Of a DNA stretch of 6,305 nt, positions 1 to 5,727 are shown one piece after another. Each line of letters opens with the position of its first letter. Positions within the stretch are counted from its first letter, which is position 1. The DNA is from Helicobacteraceae bacterium. GTDB lineage: Bacteria; Campylobacterota; Campylobacteria; Campylobacterales; Sulfurimonadaceae. Where the stretch lies: contig JALWLR010000086.1 in the NCBI GenBank assembly GCA_027084065.1, positions 1 to 6,305 of the forward strand. Reading direction: 5' to 3'. Below the pieces are notes generated by a model. It saw only the letters and a list, made by a program, of their open reading frames with translations. It had not been told where the DNA came from and searched no databases. The position numbers were made by a program, and so were the translations under genes.

Positions 1-77
1 TAGCGCCGACTCAACGCACCATCGACGATATTGTCGAAGCCTACCTCTTTAAAGAGCTCCATGAACTCGCCTACTGA
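1..77 (+). CDS. 3' end of an unidentified upstream gene
   Basis: An open frame enters the window (first full codon at base 3) and ends at TGA 75-77. It encodes 24 C-terminal residues running from APTQRTIDDIVEAY to KELHELAY, which look helical and amphipathic. No catalytic motif or family signature is visible in so short a piece, so no function is assigned. Its last codons overlap the candidate ATG of the next gene (61), an arrangement typical of translationally coupled operon genes, so the two are probably co-transcribed. That this frame is really coding is inferred from the overlap and from codon use like that of the neighbouring genes (GAC GAT ATT GTC GAA occurs identically in mgtE). Confidence 0.55.
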   Translation, partial: APTQRTIDDIVEAYLFKELHELAY

Positions 78-552
78 TACAATGGAGCAGTTTTTAGAGC
101 TTTTTCATCCACTGCCGGGCAACTCCTATTTGCTCGTCACATCGAAAATAGACGATGTCGCTTCTGCACTACATGCAAAAATCAAAGCGGTTGATGGAAA
201 ATTTTCCATAGCACTCTATGGAGAAGGCTCCTACGAAGCAGCGAAAATAGAGCACATAGACTCTCTTTCCAAACCTTTTCGTGCACTTCCCCGAGACAAT
301 GACCGTGTTATCTTCTATGACATTTTTACCAAACACACCGCACCCAACATGCTGCTAAGCCTTGCATACCGCACACTTGCCAATGCCGCCGAAGTCGTCA
401 TAGTCGAACCAAAAGGCGCACTTGAAGCTTCAAAAATGTATGAATTGCTTGAACAAAAAGAGTTCCGCGCACCCAACATCATCGAAGATGTTTTTAATGA
501 GCACGACATTTTCATAGCTAAAAAAATGCATATGTGGGGCAATGGGTTATAA
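61..552 (+). CDS. conserved-looking hypothetical protein, possibly a degenerate methyltransferase-like fold
   Basis: I do not recognise this 163-residue protein as a named family. It has no signal peptide or membrane segment and should be cytoplasmic. Two strand-like segments, DRVIFYDIF (about 81-89) and AEVVIVEPKG (about 110-119), flank a helix containing LAYRTLANA. A helix LEASKMYELLEQKEF and a final strand DIFIAKK follow. This order resembles the second half of a class I SAM-dependent methyltransferase (a strand, then an 'R-L' helix, then a 'V-I-V-E' strand), but no glycine-rich SAM motif I is visible in the N-terminal half. The C-terminus (KKMHMWGNGL) is unusually rich in M, W and G. I chose ATG 61 because AAAGAG (51-56) lies just upstream and the gene then overlaps the preceding stop by 17 bases. 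TTG 31 and ATG 82 are alternatives without a visible ribosome site. The gene is convergent with the rhodanese gene, with a 15-base gap. Confidence 0.7.
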   Translation: MNSPTDTMEQFLELFHPLPGNSYLLVTSKIDDVASALHAKIKAVDGKFSIALYGEGSYEAAKIEHIDSLSKPFRALPRDNDRVIFYDIFTKHTAPNMLLSLAYRTLANAAEVVIVEPKGALEASKMYELLEQKEFRAPNIIEDVFNEHDIFIAKKMHMWGNGL

Positions 553-562
553 ATGGGTTATA
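541..562 (+). repeat. 11-bp tandem direct repeat across the stop codon
   Basis: AATGGGTTATA occurs twice back to back without mismatch (541-551 and 552-562). The first copy encodes the last residues (N-G-L) and most of the TAA stop of the gene at 61-552. The second copy fills nearly all of the gap before the convergent rhodanese stop (568-570). It looks like a small tandem duplication. The second copy also creates a TATAAT string at 559-564, probably by chance. Confidence 0.8.
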
Positions 563-567
563 ATATT

Positions 568-1017
568 TTACACCGGTTTAAATTCTCCAAGATAGTTTTT
601 AATAGTGTACTTTTTCTCTAACCATGCCAAAATGCCTCCTTTGAGGTTAGAGACATTACTAAACCCAAGTTTTTTTAACTGTAGTGCCGCTAACGATCCT
701 CGTGCGCCTTTAAGGCAGTATGTCACAATCTGCGCATCTTCTCTAAACTCTTTGGCTATCTTTTCTATAGCTGCAAATTCAAGCTTTCCTCGTGGAATCG
801 TCAAAACAGTTTTGGCAGGAATGTATCCTGAAGCGAACTCTTCAGGCTCTCTGACATCTATAACGACAACATTCTCTTTGATTTTATCAAGTTTTTTTGC
901 GGAAATCTGCTCTACTTGCAAATTGGCTTCTTCTACCAATTTTTTTAACTTTTTTGAAAGCAAAATCTCATCACATTTTTTAGCATATTTTTGAAGTTCA
1001 CTGTGAAGGCTTTTCAT
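568..1017 (-). CDS. single-domain cytoplasmic rhodanese-like sulfurtransferase
   Basis: A 149-residue protein with one rhodanese domain, a fold that carries sulfane sulfur as a cysteine persulfide and passes it to cyanide, thiols or partner proteins. Visible motifs are VVIDVREPEEF (about 51-61), GYIP (64-67, where GHIP is usual), the active-site loop CLKGAR (101-106, nucleophile Cys101, six-residue loop as in sulfur-specific rhodaneses) and GGILAW (127-132). There is no signal peptide; instead the first 40 or so residues form a lysine-rich helical extension. The physiological acceptor cannot be read from the sequence. The start at 1017 is supported by GGGGAG three bases upstream (plus-strand 1021-1026). 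The gene is convergent with 61-552 and divergent from the mnmC-type gene, from which it is separated by 85 bases holding both promoters. Confidence 0.92.
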   Translation of the reverse strand: MKSLHSELQKYAKKCDEILLSKKLKKLVEEANLQVEQISAKKLDKIKENVVVIDVREPEEFASGYIPAKTVLTIPRGKLEFAAIEKIAKEFREDAQIVTYCLKGARGSLAALQLKKLGFSNVSNLKGGILAWLEKKYTIKNYLGEFKPV

Positions 1018-1048
1018 ATTCTCCCCTTTTTAGAAGAAATCTATCACA

Positions 1049-1054
1049 AGTATA
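1049..1054 (-). promoter_or_regulatory. putative -10 box of the rhodanese gene
   Basis: On the minus strand this reads TATACT, 31 bases before the ATG. This would give a leader of about 25 bases containing the GGGGAG ribosome site. No good -35 hexamer lies at the usual distance, but the upstream stretch is T-rich, as is common for Campylobacterota sigma-70 promoters. Confidence 0.55.
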
Positions 1055-1089
1055 CTATATTTCTCATCTAATAGTTAAAAAAGTATCGC

Positions 1090-1095
1090 TATAAT
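1090..1095 (+). promoter_or_regulatory. putative -10 box of the mnmC-type gene (leaderless start)
   Basis: A perfect TATAAT preceded by GC and followed by TCC, the same context as the mgtE promoter (GCTATAATTCC in both). The expected start of transcription, about 1101-1103, coincides with the ATG at 1103. No Shine-Dalgarno sequence exists between the box and the ATG, so the mRNA is probably leaderless. Confidence 0.65.
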
Positions 1096-1102
1096 TCCCA
1101 GA

Positions 1103-1867
1103 ATGAAAAATCTATCCGCAACTACACATCCCCTTTTTGTTTCTGCAGACGGCTCTTGTACTGCCTACAGTGAACAATACGGCGAGCACTACCACTCTCT
1201 CAAAGATGGTGCCCTCAATGAAACGTTGCACAAGCATGTGATTCCGGGGTTTACTCTTAAAAAAGAGAAAAAAGAGCTACATATTCTCGATATCTGCTTC
1301 GGACTTGGTTTGAATACTTTAACGACATTATGGTACTATAAAACCCACGCCCCCGATACAAAACTTTTTCTCTACTCTCCCGAACTCGATGAAGAGCTCC
1401 TTGCAACACTGACCTCTTTTAACTACCCTGAAATTTTCCAACCATTTTTACCCATTTTGCATGTAGTACTCCAAGAGGGCTGTTATGAGGATAAACAGTG
1501 TCGCATCGAACTCTTCAGAGGTGATGCCAGAGAGTATGTGCGCACTTTCTCCGATCGTTTCGACATCGTCTACCAAGATGCTTTCTCTCCGGCTAAAAAT
1601 CCGACTCTTTGGACGGTGGAGTATTTTGCCGACATACACAAAGCTATGAAAAAAGATGCTGTTTTGACAACCTACTCCATCGCTTTGCCCGTGCGTCTTG
1701 CCCTCTATCGTAACGATTTTTATCTCTATCTTTGGCATGATGAAAAAGTCAGAAGTTTTACCGTCGCTTCGAAAAAACCGCTTTTAGAACACACTCCACT
1801 CGACATGGAGCACAAAATTCGCTGCAACCCAAACATTCTTCCTCTAAGTGACACTCAAATAGCCTAA
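1103..1867 (+). CDS. mnmC: MnmC-type tRNA (5-methylaminomethyl-uridine) methyltransferase, stand-alone domain
   Basis: This 254-residue protein matches the methyltransferase domain (DUF752 family) of MnmC, which uses SAM to methylate nm5U to mnm5U at wobble position 34 of tRNAs. Visible motifs are DGSCTAYSEQYGEHYHS (16-32, the family N-terminal signature), the SAM-binding ILDICFGLGLNTL (61-73), RGDARE (139-144), the catalytic-region QDAFSPAKNPTLWT (158-171) and TTYS (189-192). The E. coli protein is a fusion to an FAD-dependent oxidase (MnmC1); no oxidase domain is present here, as in the stand-alone Aquifex-type enzyme. The C-terminal motif usually read as KRE..A is altered to RSFTVAS (217-223). 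No ribosome site precedes the ATG, but the N-terminal signature begins at the right distance from it. The symbol refers only to the methyltransferase half (MnmC2/MnmD-like). Confidence 0.9.
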   Translation: MKNLSATTHPLFVSADGSCTAYSEQYGEHYHSLKDGALNETLHKHVIPGFTLKKEKKELHILDICFGLGLNTLTTLWYYKTHAPDTKLFLYSPELDEELLATLTSFNYPEIFQPFLPILHVVLQEGCYEDKQCRIELFRGDAREYVRTFSDRFDIVYQDAFSPAKNPTLWTVEYFADIHKAMKKDAVLTTYSIALPVRLALYRNDFYLYLWHDEKVRSFTVASKKPLLEHTPLDMEHKIRCNPNILPLSDTQIA

Positions 1868-1884
1868 CTTCTTTCGATTTTGGC

Positions 1885-1890
1885 TATAAT
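1885..1890 (+). promoter_or_regulatory. putative mgtE promoter (-10)
   Basis: A perfect TATAAT 36 bases before the mgtE ATG, preceded by the T-rich CGATTTTGGC. Transcription would start near 1897, giving a leader of about 30 bases with AGGGA (1913-1917) as the ribosome site. That leader is far too short for an M-box or other Mg2+ riboswitch, so Mg2+ sensing is probably left to the protein's CBS domains. Confidence 0.65.
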
Positions 1891-1926
1891 TCCGCCCGAA
1901 ATTCACTTTTTCAGGGAAACAGCCAA

Positions 1927-3264
1927 ATGAGCTTAAACAAATTTTACGAATACATCAACTCACACGACGAAAGCGAAATGCATCCGGGTGAAATAGCCGA
2001 GTTGCTTCGCGATCTCGACGATGACGAGTTCGCCGAAGCCGTCAAAAAAATACCGAAATCTCTTTTGGGAGATGTCGCACTTGCACTTCCAGATAGATAC
2101 TTCGACGATATTGTCGAAAACCTCAGTGTAGAAGATCTCAAAGAGGTTGTCGAAGAGCTCGAATCCGACGATAAAGTCGAATTTCTCGAAGAGCTCGAAG
2201 AGGTAGACAAAAATGTCGCCGAACAGGTTTTCGAAAAACTCGATAACGAAGACAAAGAGGAGATAGAAACACTCAAGCAGTACAGTGAAGACGAAGCGGG
2301 TGCCTACATGCAGACTGAAGTCTTTACTGCACGTGAAGATGAGATAGTCGAAGATGTCATCAAACGCTTTGCCAAACTCAAAAAAGAGCATGAACTCGAA
2401 AACGTTCAAAACCTCTTCATTACCGATGAAGAGGGACGACTCAAATATGCCATCAGTCTTGCCGACCTTCTGATTTTTGATTTTAAAAAAACTATAAAAG
2501 AGAATATCGAAGCAAGTGACGAAAACTTCGAACCTATCAAAGCTTACGATAAAGAGGATATCAAAGAGGTCGTACGCTATTTTGAACAGTATGATCTCAG
2601 CGTCATCCCTGTCGTAGACAGTGAAGGGCATTTGCTGGGACGAATCACCTCCGACGACATCTACGACATCATCAATGAACAGGCAACGGAACAAATGTAT
2701 AACCTTGCCGGTGTCGATGATGAAGCCGAAGAGGACGATGACGTTTTAGAAGCGGGGAAAAAACGTGCGACATGGCTTGGAATCAACCTCGTAACCGCCA
2801 TTCTCGCTTCACTCGTTATCGGATTCTTTCAAGATACAATAGACTCCATGGTCGCTCTTGCAGTTCTTATGCCAATTGTCGCTTCCATGGGCGGAAATGC
2901 CGGGACTCAAACTCTAACCGTAGTCGTACGCCAGCTCGCTCTTGGCGAAATAGCCACCGACGATGCTATACGCATTATCAAAAAAGAGGTTATAATTTCT
3001 TTACTAAACGGTGCTATCTTTGCCGTAGTCATGGGTGTGATTGCTTGGGCATGGTTCAATATGCCGCTTCTTGGGGTCGTCATCGGTCTATCGATGATTA
3101 TCAACCTTTTGATGGCAGGTTTTTTTGGCGCGATCATTCCGCTTGCCTTGAAAAAACTCAAAATCGACCCGGCAGTGGGTAGCTCCGTAATTTTGACGAC
3201 AGTAACGGACGTGATGGGATTTTTCAGTTTCCTTGGACTTGCAAAGGTCATACTGTTAAAATAA
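1927..3264 (+). CDS. mgtE: MgtE-family Mg2+ channel with CBS domains
   Basis: The 445-residue inner-membrane Mg2+ channel has the full family architecture. A very acidic helical N domain (about 15-125) is followed by two CBS domains (about 126-187 and 190-250; the second contains VIPVVDSEGHLLGRIT), a plug helix (about 252-280) and five membrane segments (about 283-302, 308-330, 353-377, 381-408, 418-443). Family signatures are MPIVASMGGNAGTQTL (315-330) and DPAVGSSVILTTVTDVMGFF (414-433). Asp428 matches the pore aspartate of the Thermus MgtE. In this family Mg2+ bound between the N, CBS and plug elements closes the pore when cell Mg2+ is high. The segment at 264-272 (DDEAEEDDD) is more acidic than I expect at that site. 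The ATG has AGGGA nine bases upstream. moeA follows after 31 bases with no visible terminator, suggesting co-transcription. Confidence 0.97.
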   Translation: MSLNKFYEYINSHDESEMHPGEIAELLRDLDDDEFAEAVKKIPKSLLGDVALALPDRYFDDIVENLSVEDLKEVVEELESDDKVEFLEELEEVDKNVAEQVFEKLDNEDKEEIETLKQYSEDEAGAYMQTEVFTAREDEIVEDVIKRFAKLKKEHELENVQNLFITDEEGRLKYAISLADLLIFDFKKTIKENIEASDENFEPIKAYDKEDIKEVVRYFEQYDLSVIPVVDSEGHLLGRITSDDIYDIINEQATEQMYNLAGVDDEAEEDDDVLEAGKKRATWLGINLVTAILASLVIGFFQDTIDSMVALAVLMPIVASMGGNAGTQTLTVVVRQLALGEIATDDAIRIIKKEVIISLLNGAIFAVVMGVIAWAWFNMPLLGVVIGLSMIINLLMAGFFGAIIPLALKKLKIDPAVGSSVILTTVTDVMGFFSFLGLAKVILLK

Positions 3265-3284
3265 TCCCTAGTTTCCGTTTCCAT

Positions 3285-3290
3285 AGGAGA
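3285..3290 (+). promoter_or_regulatory. ribosome binding site fixing the GTG start of moeA
   Basis: AGGAGA lies five bases before GTG 3296. It is the best Shine-Dalgarno match near the 5' end of this frame. Residues read from this GTG (MQLTTLSFTQAL) align with the usual MoeA N-terminus, so GTG rather than a later ATG is the start. Confidence 0.8.
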
Positions 3291-3295
3291 ACAGC

Positions 3296-4528
3296 GTGCA
3301 ACTAACGACCCTTTCATTCACACAGGCTTTACAAAAAGCTCTCGATGCAGCCCCTATTCAAGAAGAGACGAAAATCGTCATGCTCAGCGAAGCGCTGGGC
3401 AAGGTACTAGCTGAAGATCTGCATGTACGAAAAAATCTCCCCTCTTTTGACAACTCCGCGATGGATGGTTACGCATTCAAAATAGAAGATGCCGGCAAAC
3501 GCGTAGAGGTTCGCACAACCATATTTGCAGGCGATACACCAAAAGCTCTGCTTGAAAAAAATGAATGCTACAAAATTATGACCGGTGCACAGGTCCCAAG
3601 CGATGTCGATACGATTGTTCCTCATGAACAATGCACAGATGTCACTCCCCAAGCAGTCACACTTCCCAAAAAGATAAAAAAGGGAGCCAATCTACGAAAA
3701 AAAGGGGAGGAGACACAAGTAGGAGACACCCTTTTTCAAAAAGGGACAAAACTAGGAGCAGCAGAGATTGCCCTGCTTGCAGCACAAGGCATTACCGCCG
3801 TCAAAGTCTTTTTACCTCTGAAAATAGCCGTCGTCTCAAGCGGAAACGAGATAAAAGAGCCGTGGGAGAGTGCAAACGAAGATGAAATCTACAATGCAAA
3901 TGCCTTTGGCATTACCGCCTTGCTTCGCTCTTTTGGATTCGATGCCGTTTATGTCGGCAGTATGCCTGATGACCTTGAATCCACTACGCAGTACCTCTCT
4001 AAAATCAGCTCCTATGATGTCATCTTGACAACAGGCGGCATCAGTCACGGCGATGCGGATTATCTCTACCGTGCATTTCTAGCAAATGGCTTGGAGCCGC
4101 TTTTTCACGGCATAGCCGTTAAGCCAGGACATCCAACTATGATGGGGGTTATGAAAAATATTTTCGTCATGGGTATGCCCGGCAATCCTCTTACGACAAT
4201 GGTTATGACACACTCTCTTGCTCTGCCCGTTCTTTTTCAAATGCAAGGAGCTTTACGCGTGCACCACACCGCTACACTTGCTACAATAACCCAAGAGCTC
4301 TCTTTTCGACCCAACCGTACTCATCTCGTTCTTGGAAGCGTCAAAGATGGCCGATTCGCTCCGACAAACGGTGGTAAAGTCGGATCAGGTATGCTCACAC
4401 CATTGGCACAAAGCAATGCTATAGCCTATTTCGACCAGACATGCGATCATATTGCGCAAGAGAGCCTTGTAAAGATCGTTCTACTCGACGACACGACACG
4501 AGCCGAAACATTTGAGCTGATGAATTAG
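3296..4528 (+). CDS. moeA: molybdopterin molybdenumtransferase MoeA
   Basis: This 410-residue protein has the normal MoeA length (E. coli about 411). MoeA inserts molybdate into adenylylated molybdopterin made by MogA/MoaB-type enzymes, releasing AMP and active Mo cofactor in the cytoplasm. Motifs in order are PSFDNSAMDGYAF (49-61), IMTGAQVPSDVDTIV (94-108), RKKGEETQVGD (134-144), VVSSGNE (179-185), TTGGISHGDADY (245-256, the MPT-binding SGGxSxGxxD loop), VKPGHP (275-280) and GMPGNP (293-298). Compared with E. coli as I recall it, GED is GEE, SVGE is SHGD and KPGKP is KPGHP. No other cofactor gene lies in the window. The gene follows mgtE by 31 bases, so it may be read from the mgtE promoter. 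Cofactor users in this group typically include Nap nitrate reductase and formate dehydrogenase (known for the group, not seen here). Confidence 0.96.
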   Translation: MQLTTLSFTQALQKALDAAPIQEETKIVMLSEALGKVLAEDLHVRKNLPSFDNSAMDGYAFKIEDAGKRVEVRTTIFAGDTPKALLEKNECYKIMTGAQVPSDVDTIVPHEQCTDVTPQAVTLPKKIKKGANLRKKGEETQVGDTLFQKGTKLGAAEIALLAAQGITAVKVFLPLKIAVVSSGNEIKEPWESANEDEIYNANAFGITALLRSFGFDAVYVGSMPDDLESTTQYLSKISSYDVILTTGGISHGDADYLYRAFLANGLEPLFHGIAVKPGHPTMMGVMKNIFVMGMPGNPLTTMVMTHSLALPVLFQMQGALRVHHTATLATITQELSFRPNRTHLVLGSVKDGRFAPTNGGKVGSGMLTPLAQSNAIAYFDQTCDHIAQESLVKIVLLDDTTRAETFELMN

Positions 4529-4552
4529 ATTGGCGTGTTAATCGGTTTTTTA

Positions 4553-4585
4553 CATAAATTGGGGTAAAATACGCCACAATTTATG
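4553..4585. repeat. inverted repeat bracketing a putative recA -10 box
   Basis: CATAAATTG (4553-4561) and CAATTTATG (4577-4585) are perfect 9-bp inverted arms, 24 bp centre to centre. The 15-bp spacer contains TAAAAT. Two further CAATTT half-arms follow at 4587-4592 and 4594-4599. This arrangement is what an operator for a dimeric repressor would look like. It is less like a terminator: the stem is AT-rich, the loop is long and no T-run follows directly. Confidence 0.5.
4565..4570 (+). promoter_or_regulatory. putative upstream recA promoter P1 (-10)
   Basis: TAAAAT within GGGGTAAAATACG, preceded by a T6 run at 4546-4551 and located inside the inverted repeat. A start near 4577 would give a leader of about 80 bases, beginning at the right arm of the repeat. 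No convincing -35 hexamer is seen. Confidence 0.45.
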
Positions 4586-4603
4586 ACAATTTGCAATTTT
4601 TTT

Positions 4604-4631
4604 CAGACATTAGAAAAATTCCTATTATAAT
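4604..4631 (+). promoter_or_regulatory. putative proximal recA promoter P2
   Basis: CAGACA (4604-4609, four of six matching TTGACA) and a perfect TATAAT (4626-4631) are separated by 16 bases. Transcription would start near 4638, about 20 bases before the recA ATG, leaving room for the weak ribosome site AAGTGAG (4644-4650). Confidence 0.55.
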
Positions 4632-4656
4632 AGAAAGAAAAAGAAGTGAGACAATT

Positions 4657-5703
4657 ATGGACGCAAACAAAAAAAAGTCACTTGATCTAGCCATCAAACA
4701 AATCGACAAAGCATTCGGTAAAGGCGCACTCATGCGCCTTGGAGACAAAGAGATAACTCCGATAGAAGCCATAAGCACAGGGTCGATAGGACTGGATCTT
4801 GCACTGGGTATTAATGGAATTCCAGAAGGAAGAGTCATAGAGATTTACGGCCCGGAGAGTTCGGGAAAAACGACTCTTGCTCTACAAATTACCGCTGAAG
4901 CGCAGAAAAAAGGCGGTGTATGTGCATTTATAGATGCCGAACACGCGCTTGATGTCAGCTACGCGAAAAATCTCGGTGTCGACATAGACAATCTACTTGT
5001 CTCTCAGCCCGACTACGGCGAACAAGCACTCGATATAGTCGAAACCCTTGCTAGAAGCGGTGCTGTTGATCTGATCGTCGTAGACTCTGTTGCTGCACTT
5101 ACTCCAAAAAGTGAGCTCGAAGGAGAGATGACGGATCAAAATGTCGGTGTACAGGCACGTTTGATGTCTAAAGCGCTGAGAAAACTTACAGGTGTACTTT
5201 CTAAAATGAACTGTACCATTATCTTCATCAACCAAATCCGTATGAAAATTGGAACAATGGGGTATGGCTCTCCAGAGACGACAACCGGTGGAAACGCTTT
5301 GAAATTCTATGCATCGGTGCGTATAGACGTCCGCCGCATTGCTTCTCTCAAACAAGGCGACACCCAAATAGGAAACAGAGTCAAAGCAAAAGTCATCAAA
5401 AACAAAGTCGCTCCTCCATTTCGACTTGCGGAATTCGACATTATGTTTGGAGAGGGCATTTCCAAAGAGGGAGAGCTTGTCGATTATGGAGTCAAACTCG
5501 ACATCATAGACAAAAGCGGTGCATGGTTCAGTTATGGCGATAAAAAACTCGGTCAAGGTCGTGAAAATGTCAAGCAAAAATTTAAAGACGAACCAGAACT
5601 CGCAGCGGAAATAGAGCAAAAAATCAAAGAAGCGATGGGTATGTCCAACATAATGCTAATGGACGATGAAGAGATAGCTAAAAGTGACGAGGTGGATGCG
5701 TAA
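4657..5703 (+). CDS. recA: recombinase RecA
   Basis: The 348-residue protein is a full-length bacterial RecA (E. coli 353). It forms ATP-dependent filaments on single-stranded DNA and catalyses homologous strand exchange. Visible are the N-terminal oligomerisation helix (LDLAIKQIDKAFGKG), Walker A GPESSGKT (65-72), catalytic Glu95 in FIDAEHALD, Walker B LIVVDS (139-144), DNA loop L1 (about 155-168, EGEMTDQNVG), loop L2 starting at NQIRMKIG (192-199) and running to about 212, and an acidic C-terminal tail (DDEE). ATG 4657 is chosen over upstream TTG 4591 because the family N-terminus starts at MDANKKKS and the upstream extension overlaps promoter P2. No obvious LexA-type box was seen, consistent with the reported lack of LexA in Campylobacter and Helicobacter. 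The recA-eno order is conserved in Campylobacterota. Confidence 0.98.
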   Translation: MDANKKKSLDLAIKQIDKAFGKGALMRLGDKEITPIEAISTGSIGLDLALGINGIPEGRVIEIYGPESSGKTTLALQITAEAQKKGGVCAFIDAEHALDVSYAKNLGVDIDNLLVSQPDYGEQALDIVETLARSGAVDLIVVDSVAALTPKSELEGEMTDQNVGVQARLMSKALRKLTGVLSKMNCTIIFINQIRMKIGTMGYGSPETTTGGNALKFYASVRIDVRRIASLKQGDTQIGNRVKAKVIKNKVAPPFRLAEFDIMFGEGISKEGELVDYGVKLDIIDKSGAWFSYGDKKLGQGRENVKQKFKDEPELAAEIEQKIKEAMGMSNIMLMDDEEIAKSDEVDA

Positions 5704-5727
5704 AGCGCATCTGCCTCCAGGTTTTTT
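5689..5727 (+). terminator. hairpin terminator enclosing the recA stop codon
   Basis: Bases 5689-5700 pair with 5706-5717 as a continuous 12-bp stem (ten Watson-Crick, two G-U) around a 5-base loop, TAAAG, that contains the TAA stop. A T6 run follows at 5722-5727, four bases after the stem. This is a good intrinsic terminator shape, although the 4-base gap before the T-run makes it imperfect. The left arm encodes the last residues of RecA. Confidence 0.7.

Noticed and set aside
22..38. 17-bp sequence identical to 2102-2118 in mgtE, with inverted GAC/GTC ends
   Set aside because: Both copies lie in coding frames and encode D-D-I-V-E with the same codons. Coding coincidence explains it better than a shared regulatory repeat.
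559..564. TATAAT on the plus strand pointing into the rhodanese gene (possible antisense promoter)
   Set aside because: It is a by-product of the 11-bp repeat, has no -35 or T-rich context, and no gene follows in that direction until 1103.
605..994. Plus-strand open frame opposite the rhodanese gene
   Set aside because: The minus-strand frame has clear rhodanese motifs and a ribosome site, so this is its shadow.
1960..2694. Long minus-strand open frame (244 codons) opposite mgtE
   Set aside because: It lies wholly inside mgtE, is very rich in F, and arises from the many GAA/GAC codons of the acidic N domain read on the other strand. No ribosome site or known motif was seen.
3267..3287. CCTA/TAGG inverted repeat overlapping the moeA ribosome site
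   Set aside because: Only four base pairs around a 13-base loop; too weak to act as a translational switch.
4528..4551. Possible moeA terminator (GATT/AATC then T6)
   Set aside because: The stem is only four AT-rich pairs, so it is not convincing. The T-run is more likely part of the recA promoter context.
4591..4656. N-terminal extension of RecA from TTG 4591
   Set aside because: The extra residues are absent from the family and the DNA holds a better-supported promoter.
4993..5619. Minus-strand open frame (208 codons) opposite recA
   Set aside because: Shadow of recA. The composition is unlike a real protein and there is no promoter or ribosome site.
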